27,141 nucleotides of DNA, taken from NCBI RefSeq assembly GCF_000003605.2, contig NW_003133350.1, positions 160,096 to 187,236 on the forward strand, read 5' to 3'. Shown here in pieces: positions 22,783 to 27,141 of this stretch. The notes below the pieces were generated by a model. The model had not been told where the DNA came from and searched no databases. It saw nothing but the letters and a program-made list of their open reading frames with translations. The stretch comes from Saccoglossus kowalevskii. Its lineage: Eukaryota; Hemichordata; Enteropneusta; Harrimaniidae. The position numbers and the translations under genes were made by a program. Within the stretch, counting starts at the first letter, position 1, and the number at the start of each line of letters is the position of its first letter.

Positions 22783-22809
22783 CCCGTTTTCGGACTGCGT
22801 CCGAACGGG
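22783..22809. repeat. Small strong hairpin next to the TIR element
   Basis: TTCGGAC / GTCCGAA form a perfect 7-bp stem with a TGC loop, extended by CCCG / CGGG across a 2-base bulge. It starts 2 bases after the right terminal repeat. No T-run follows and bacterial-type termination does not apply here. Confidence 0.6.
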
Positions 22810-23153
22810 AACTAATAGATCATCACGTACATTCAACAAATCTGCTGTATTGGTATGTTTCGACGCAAGAGGGCGATGTTTCAATGAAAATAATACACAA
22901 TGCTCAGAGGAGTGTTCTCATAGTTATCTTCACACTTATTTTCGACGGCGTTCTTACTTAGACATATATTCTTACGTTTGAATATAATCGGGCATGGAAC
23001 TGTGCCAATGGACGGTACGGCCAACTTCCACGATTTTATCTAAGTTAAACTTGTATGCACCTAAAATAAATGCTATGCATTTACTGCTAGACGATGCAAT
23101 TCCACTTTAAATGCAAACATTTGTTTTCATAATATACTTACAGCTGTTGACAT

Positions 23154-23976
23154 AACACCGTCCGGATTGTGTTATTTTGAAAACAACTAATGACAAGAGG
23201 TGGTGATGGTTGTGAACCATAACTGCCTCAGCACAACGACTGTTGTGTAATACAAGGGTTGTAAAGGGAAATGTATTGTAGTGTTACCTCTGTGTAATTT
23301 TGCATTGTGGGATATCGATATATGGATGATAAACAGCAAATGATATTTCCAGAGATATAGATGTTTTGTTTACTAGAAGGAAATGTCCTTTGGCAGCATT
23401 TCTTGTATTTATTTCCATTGCACAAAAAAGCGGCAAATACTGTTACTGAAGCACAGGATTTGCATGTTTTTTCCCCCGGCCATTCATGCAAACTGCAAAT
23501 CAAGTCTTATACTGCGTCGATAGTTGTTGACAGTCGCCATGATGGATGTATTGTGACTTATTTTAACCCCCGGAATCTGACCCTGCATTCTTGCCACATT
23601 TACTGCCCTTTCATACCCGTTCAATTTCCTTTCGATATTTCATCCAGACTCCATGATATTTAATATTTAAAACCAACTTTTTTTTCACAGTCACTCTAGT
23701 TTTCACTTTTCTAAAATTATTTTACTGATCAAAAGACTGTTCACTCCCATCATGCCATCTCCCATAGTACTTCCGCAGACACAGCGGCGATCGGCAACAT
23801 AACTACAAATAACCTCGCTCCCAGGAGCTGAGGAATAACACAAAAAAATCATTATCTTGTGGAAATCAAGCATTGGAAAAGTCAGTTCTTGTGCAAACCG
23901 AAAGAAATCTTAAACCTGACTTGATGTTTTATTTAAATGTACGATTTAAAAGATTCCTCGCAATCCGGACGGTGTT
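23154..23976. mobile_element. Segment bounded by 16-bp perfect inverted repeats (823 bp)
   Basis: AACACCGTCCGGATTG (23154-23169) is the exact reverse complement of CAATCCGGACGGTGTT (23961-23976). A 16-bp GC-rich match is unexpected in this AT-rich DNA, though not impossible by chance. The interior holds two overlapping frames of about 90-100 codons (23361-23663 plus, 23228-23503 minus), neither recognised. No target duplication is evident, so the element call is tentative. Confidence 0.35.
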
Positions 23977-24839
23977 TCTACAATTACTGTACTGGTATGG
24001 CTCATCTCTTGACATAATATAAAAGGGGCAGTTCAGATACATGTAGCTACCGACATCATACATAACTGTAAAAGTATTGTTTTTAGTGCTACCTGCCTTT
24101 ACTTTATTGTTGTGTCTGTGTCACACACCTATTAGCAATTCCACAGCACGTAAAACATTGATGACGGAGATTTGGGTTTGACTATTTTACTTTTAAACTG
24201 TGCAAATCGTCACTCTGCTACATTACATTGCATTAAGGCATGGGTATTTTTTATGGCAATGTATTATAAAACCTTTTCCTCCGGAAGACGTTTTATTCCA
24301 CTCTTGCACTGCATATAAAAGCTATTTGGCAACGCCCATTACATACGTGATTTACCGGTAGTTAGTTTTCTTCAATCAATTACCGATGTATGGCAATGCG
24401 AGCGATTTCTATTATAATACTGTCATTTATAAAACATTTACAAACTAGTTTATATACAATAACATTCACGCCTTCGTAAAACTCACTATATCAATTTGAT
24501 GTAAATTATAGAAACTGAAATGTTTCAAATATTACCCTCATCCAGAATCCAAATCAGGCTAGGTTTTCTTTCAGTTACTGATACTTTTTTACGTGCGATA
24601 TTCAAAGTAAAATGTGTGGTATTTCTGTCATTTTAAAATTCTTTTAATTTTTGTATCATATTTGTTCTATTTATACTGTTTACAGACGTCCTGGTTATAC
24701 GTGATTCAAACTATGCATGGTGTGAGGAATATCTCTTTTATATGGGCGTTAACCTCATTTTTTTAACTTGAGAAATTCAAGTAGAGGCATTAACGTTACA
24801 CTTGGGGGAGTTGTTGGAGTTTAATTATAGGGCGGTTTT

Positions 24840-25200
24840 GTCCGTTTATAAATACCCGACATGGTATGTGACTAAATCCTGTATCGTCAGGCACTGGCGT
24901 TTAGTCTACGCATTTTTCTGATTCACACCTATCGACCATTAAATGTGTAATTATTGTTTTTGTTGATCACCATCAGGTTTTCCCACGTGGGTTTTCCGTA
25001 CTGAGATTTTCCGTATATGAAAGGGGCGTAGCTAACAGCAACTCCGGGTCGAAAGGTCAGTTCATACCCGATCTAAATAGACGACGACAGCACCACGGCG
25101 ACATGAACGCGGGGTAGCTTCCTTCAGAACATAATAGGACCATGCTAACTACACCGAGATTTAATACGGGAGAAGTAAGCAACACGATCACTTAACAGCA
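24840..25200 (+). promoter_or_regulatory. Putative promoter and 5' UTR of the plus-strand gene
   Basis: Upstream of the 25201 start are a TATA-like TATAAATA (24847-24854), a perfect CCCACGTGGG palindrome (24982-24991; the CACGTG core is the USF/MYC-MAX type E-box) and two TTTTCCGTA repeats just after it. The stretch 25020-25200 is GC-richer than its surroundings and reads like 5' UTR. Each motif could occur by chance; together with the first exon they make a plausible promoter. No clear initiator sits at the ideal distance from the TATA-like box. Confidence 0.35.
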
Positions 25201-25320
25201 ATGTTTACTGACAAAGTTGCCAAGCGGTGGGGCCAATTGCACCGGCACTCCTCGCCGAAAAGCAAACCGGGTACGATGAGAAAAAGCAGGACGGAACCGA
25301 TATTTCACAATGTAGAACAG
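25201..25320 (+). CDS. First coding exon of an unrecognised gene
   Basis: Seen: the ATG at 25201 opens 40 codons (begins MFTDKVAKRW, ends RTEPIFHNVEQ) that stop exactly at CAG before GTATGG, a good 5' splice site with G at +5. An in-frame TAA at 25162-25164 lies 13 codons upstream with no other ATG between, so this is the first start in frame. Codon choice is balanced, with no low-complexity bias. The peptide is basic and hydrophilic (many K, R and S, including the phosphorylation-type motif RKSRT), with no signal peptide or membrane segment. This suits a disordered cytoplasmic N-terminus of a signalling or scaffold protein, but I do not recognise the family. Two other frames across the region (25192-25377 minus, 25227-25412 plus) lack the splice logic and are treated as shadows. 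The gene runs rightward, away from the catulin-like gene. Confidence 0.6.
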
Positions 25321-27050
25321 GTATGGACAAATCGCAAGATTATTGTCACAATTGGATTGACTCTGTGTCGTTAACAATATACATTAGCAGTTGCCCAGCT
25401 AATGCGTTCTAAGTGCTGGGGTTCGAATATATGAGTTTGTATTGTGTTGGATGTTCGACTAGAATACATTACATACACATAGAATACTGCCTGAGAGGGG
25501 GACCTTGTTTACACTTTGTGTCATGGTGTTGAATAACCAAAGTTCCATAGAGCACGATAAGCCGTCGCATGACAAGATCCGTATTACGTGTATCGAATTT
25601 CCTCGACTTGCTCCATTTTAGAAATCATGTAATATCAAGGAAACACACACACAAAGATATAAATATAATTTAGTACTACGTTGATACGATGCAACGACAG
25701 CGGTCCACGAAATCCCTGAAATTGCGACGACATAAACGGTAGCGCAGGTGGTGTCCGCCCCTTTAACGGTGACCACTACTTATTAATATATAGAGCGAGG
25801 GCCGTATAATCGTGTGTGTTGTGGTCGTCGCCAGAAGACCGCCAACAGAAATCGCTTTCAATTATTCATTTATAGACAAAACGTACACAATTTGAGCAAT
25901 AACAACAATAGCATGTTAATCAAAGAGTTTTCGTTCCAGAGGTTTCTTTGCGTGAATATGTTATTTGTTGAGCAGAGCCTGTATGTGACCGAGTTTTGTC
26001 AGTATGATACTGCGACCCTTTACTTTATACCGTACGCAAGGTCACGTCGAACAAAGTACACCGTCATTCGCCGCACTACATAGCCTCACTGTGGCACGTG
26101 TTTGCCCAGTCTGTAAATAATAACAACCTTCAGATGGCCCTATATAATATTTACGACGTCACTCCCGTGCAAAATAATTATATTGGTATTTCGAGAAGTG
26201 AAAATAATCCGTAACGGCGATGAGATTTGGAATTCAATCCTTTCGGGCACGTGAATCATGTTAATAGGGAACAGCGCTGTAGTAAGCGAAAATTACGGGA
26301 TATAGCATTTCTTTATTGATTCTTTGCTGAGTATGTCTTATATCACCTACTTTGATTTGGTAAACAGACCAGACATCACGACGTATGATATTTTGTTTCC
26401 ACCTGTAGAACCCTAACCCCTGACAGTTACGTACGGCTGTCACGTTGGAGTTTTGTCCCGTAATGACCAGACCACTGTTTGTCTATTATTTTGCGTAATG
26501 GTAAGGCCAATCGCTGGATCAAAATTCAATTAATTATTTAATTTAATATTTTTTTTTCAATATTTCACTACGGCGGATGTCTGCGGTTGGTGGATGGGCG
26601 GTTGTTAGGGGCGATGAACACTTAAATATGAATTCGCTTCCGTTTACGACCTGCCTCCCTGAATGGACAGCGGAATGGGAAGGGTTATGGCCATTAACGA
26701 TCATTAAAAGATCAACAGACATCACGTGACGAAATGTTCCTATACTCACCTTCGAAATGCCTTACATCTGACATGCCCTTATATGGTATGCAAATATAGT
26801 TCCATTTGAATGGAATCGCTGAAGGCAGTCATCGATATATGAATCAGGACTCACTTATGCTAATTTCACTAATGCTAATCTACTGGTTATTATAACAAAT
26901 AATGACTTGGTAATATCCAACAATTAGTGTATATATCGCCTTCTACATGTATATTAGTATTCTATTGGATGCCCTTGACGGATGACGTCATTTATCAAAT
27001 GATACGTCATTTGGTTCCTAATCAAAGTTGTTCTATATGTTGTTGTAGCA
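25321..27050 (+). other. Probable first intron of the plus-strand gene
   Basis: It follows the GTATGG donor at 25321. No convincing second exon is visible; the open frame 25814-26083 has no start context or splice logic I trust. The stretch is unique-looking, moderately CpG-rich DNA with a CRE-type TGACGTCA at 26993-27000 and an ATGCAAAT octamer at 26788-26795. Confidence 0.35.
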
Positions 27051-27141
27051 TTCAAAGCCGGGATGTCGTCAACTGCGCATGCGGCAGACAGCCATAGTAT
27101 GTCATTGTTTACAAATGAGCGCCTACCCATGAGCCTTTGCG
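27051..27141 (-). mobile_element. MITE, family 1, second copy, cut by the window edge
   Basis: This 91-bp stretch aligns to the reverse complement of 221-383 at roughly 75-80% identity. It includes the terminal TTCAAAGCCGGGATGTCGTC arm, the GCATGCG(G/T)CAGA block and the shared CTACCCATGAGCCTTTGC. The element continues past the window. Its divergence says this family is older than MITE family A. Confidence 0.75.

Larger units (their letters stand above)
16641..24839. other. Intergenic region between two divergent gene starts
   Basis: About 8.2 kb separates the catulin-like promoter region from the promoter region of the plus-strand gene. It is visibly richer in CpG than the left intron. Apart from the repeats listed at 21740-23976 and single CRE-type sites, nothing is firmly identified. 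Several overlapping open frames near 19545-19881 and 20476-20756 are discussed as findings. The stretches 16641-18280, 18300-19540, 20960-21740 and 23977-24839 show nothing I can name. Confidence 0.4.

Noticed and set aside
23361-23663. 100-codon plus-strand frame inside the 823-bp segment
   Set aside because: It overlaps another open frame on the other strand; no domain recognised and no start or splice support.
25380-25430. Box B-like GGGGTTCGAATAT
   Set aside because: No matching acceptor stem or anticodon arm; probably chance or a SINE relic.

Overview
This is animal nuclear DNA, most likely from a marine invertebrate. It is AT-rich and intron-dominated, with no long open reading frames, many short inverted-repeat transposon relics, two large minisatellites and one run of Ns (an assembly gap). 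The repeat style resembles molluscs, brachiopods, hemichordates or amphioxus, but I cannot fix the phylum. Almost all open frames of 60 to 137 codons look like chance or repeat artefacts. The real coding content is two short first exons that are easy to miss.

Left two thirds (1-16436): no exon recognised. It is best read as the start of a long first intron of a minus-strand gene whose first coding exon is 16437-16520. That exon encodes 28 residues and ends in a clean GTAGGT donor. Its second half closely matches the N-terminus of alpha-catulin (CTNNAL1, vinculin/alpha-catenin superfamily). The start has an in-frame upstream stop, and a YY1-type AAGATGGCGGC motif overlaps it. The intron holds two TACTGTA-ended MITE families (A: 3358-3568 and 8874-9089, about 97% identical; B: 2433-2579, 3960-4029, 5518-5706 and an end fragment at 12748). 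It also holds a 21-bp minisatellite (6485-7440), a 20-bp minisatellite with a gap (10223-10952), a 28-bp-arm hairpin (7463-7558) and a third MITE (221-383) whose relative lies inverted at the right edge (27051-27141).

Middle (16641-24839): mostly intergenic, visibly richer in CpG. It contains an animal-type interspersed repeat with a GGACGCACGCAC tail (21740-22062), a TIR-bounded element with a duplicated left end (22063-22780), and an 823-bp segment bounded by a 16-bp perfect inverted repeat (23154-23976).

Right end (24840-27141): a second gene starts on the plus strand. A 40-codon first exon (25201-25320) has an in-frame upstream stop, a GTATGG donor, a TATA-like box and a CCCACGTGGG palindrome upstream. 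I do not recognise the protein. The two genes are divergent, with about 8.7 kb between their start codons. I found no prokaryotic features, CRISPR array, rRNA or intact tRNA.
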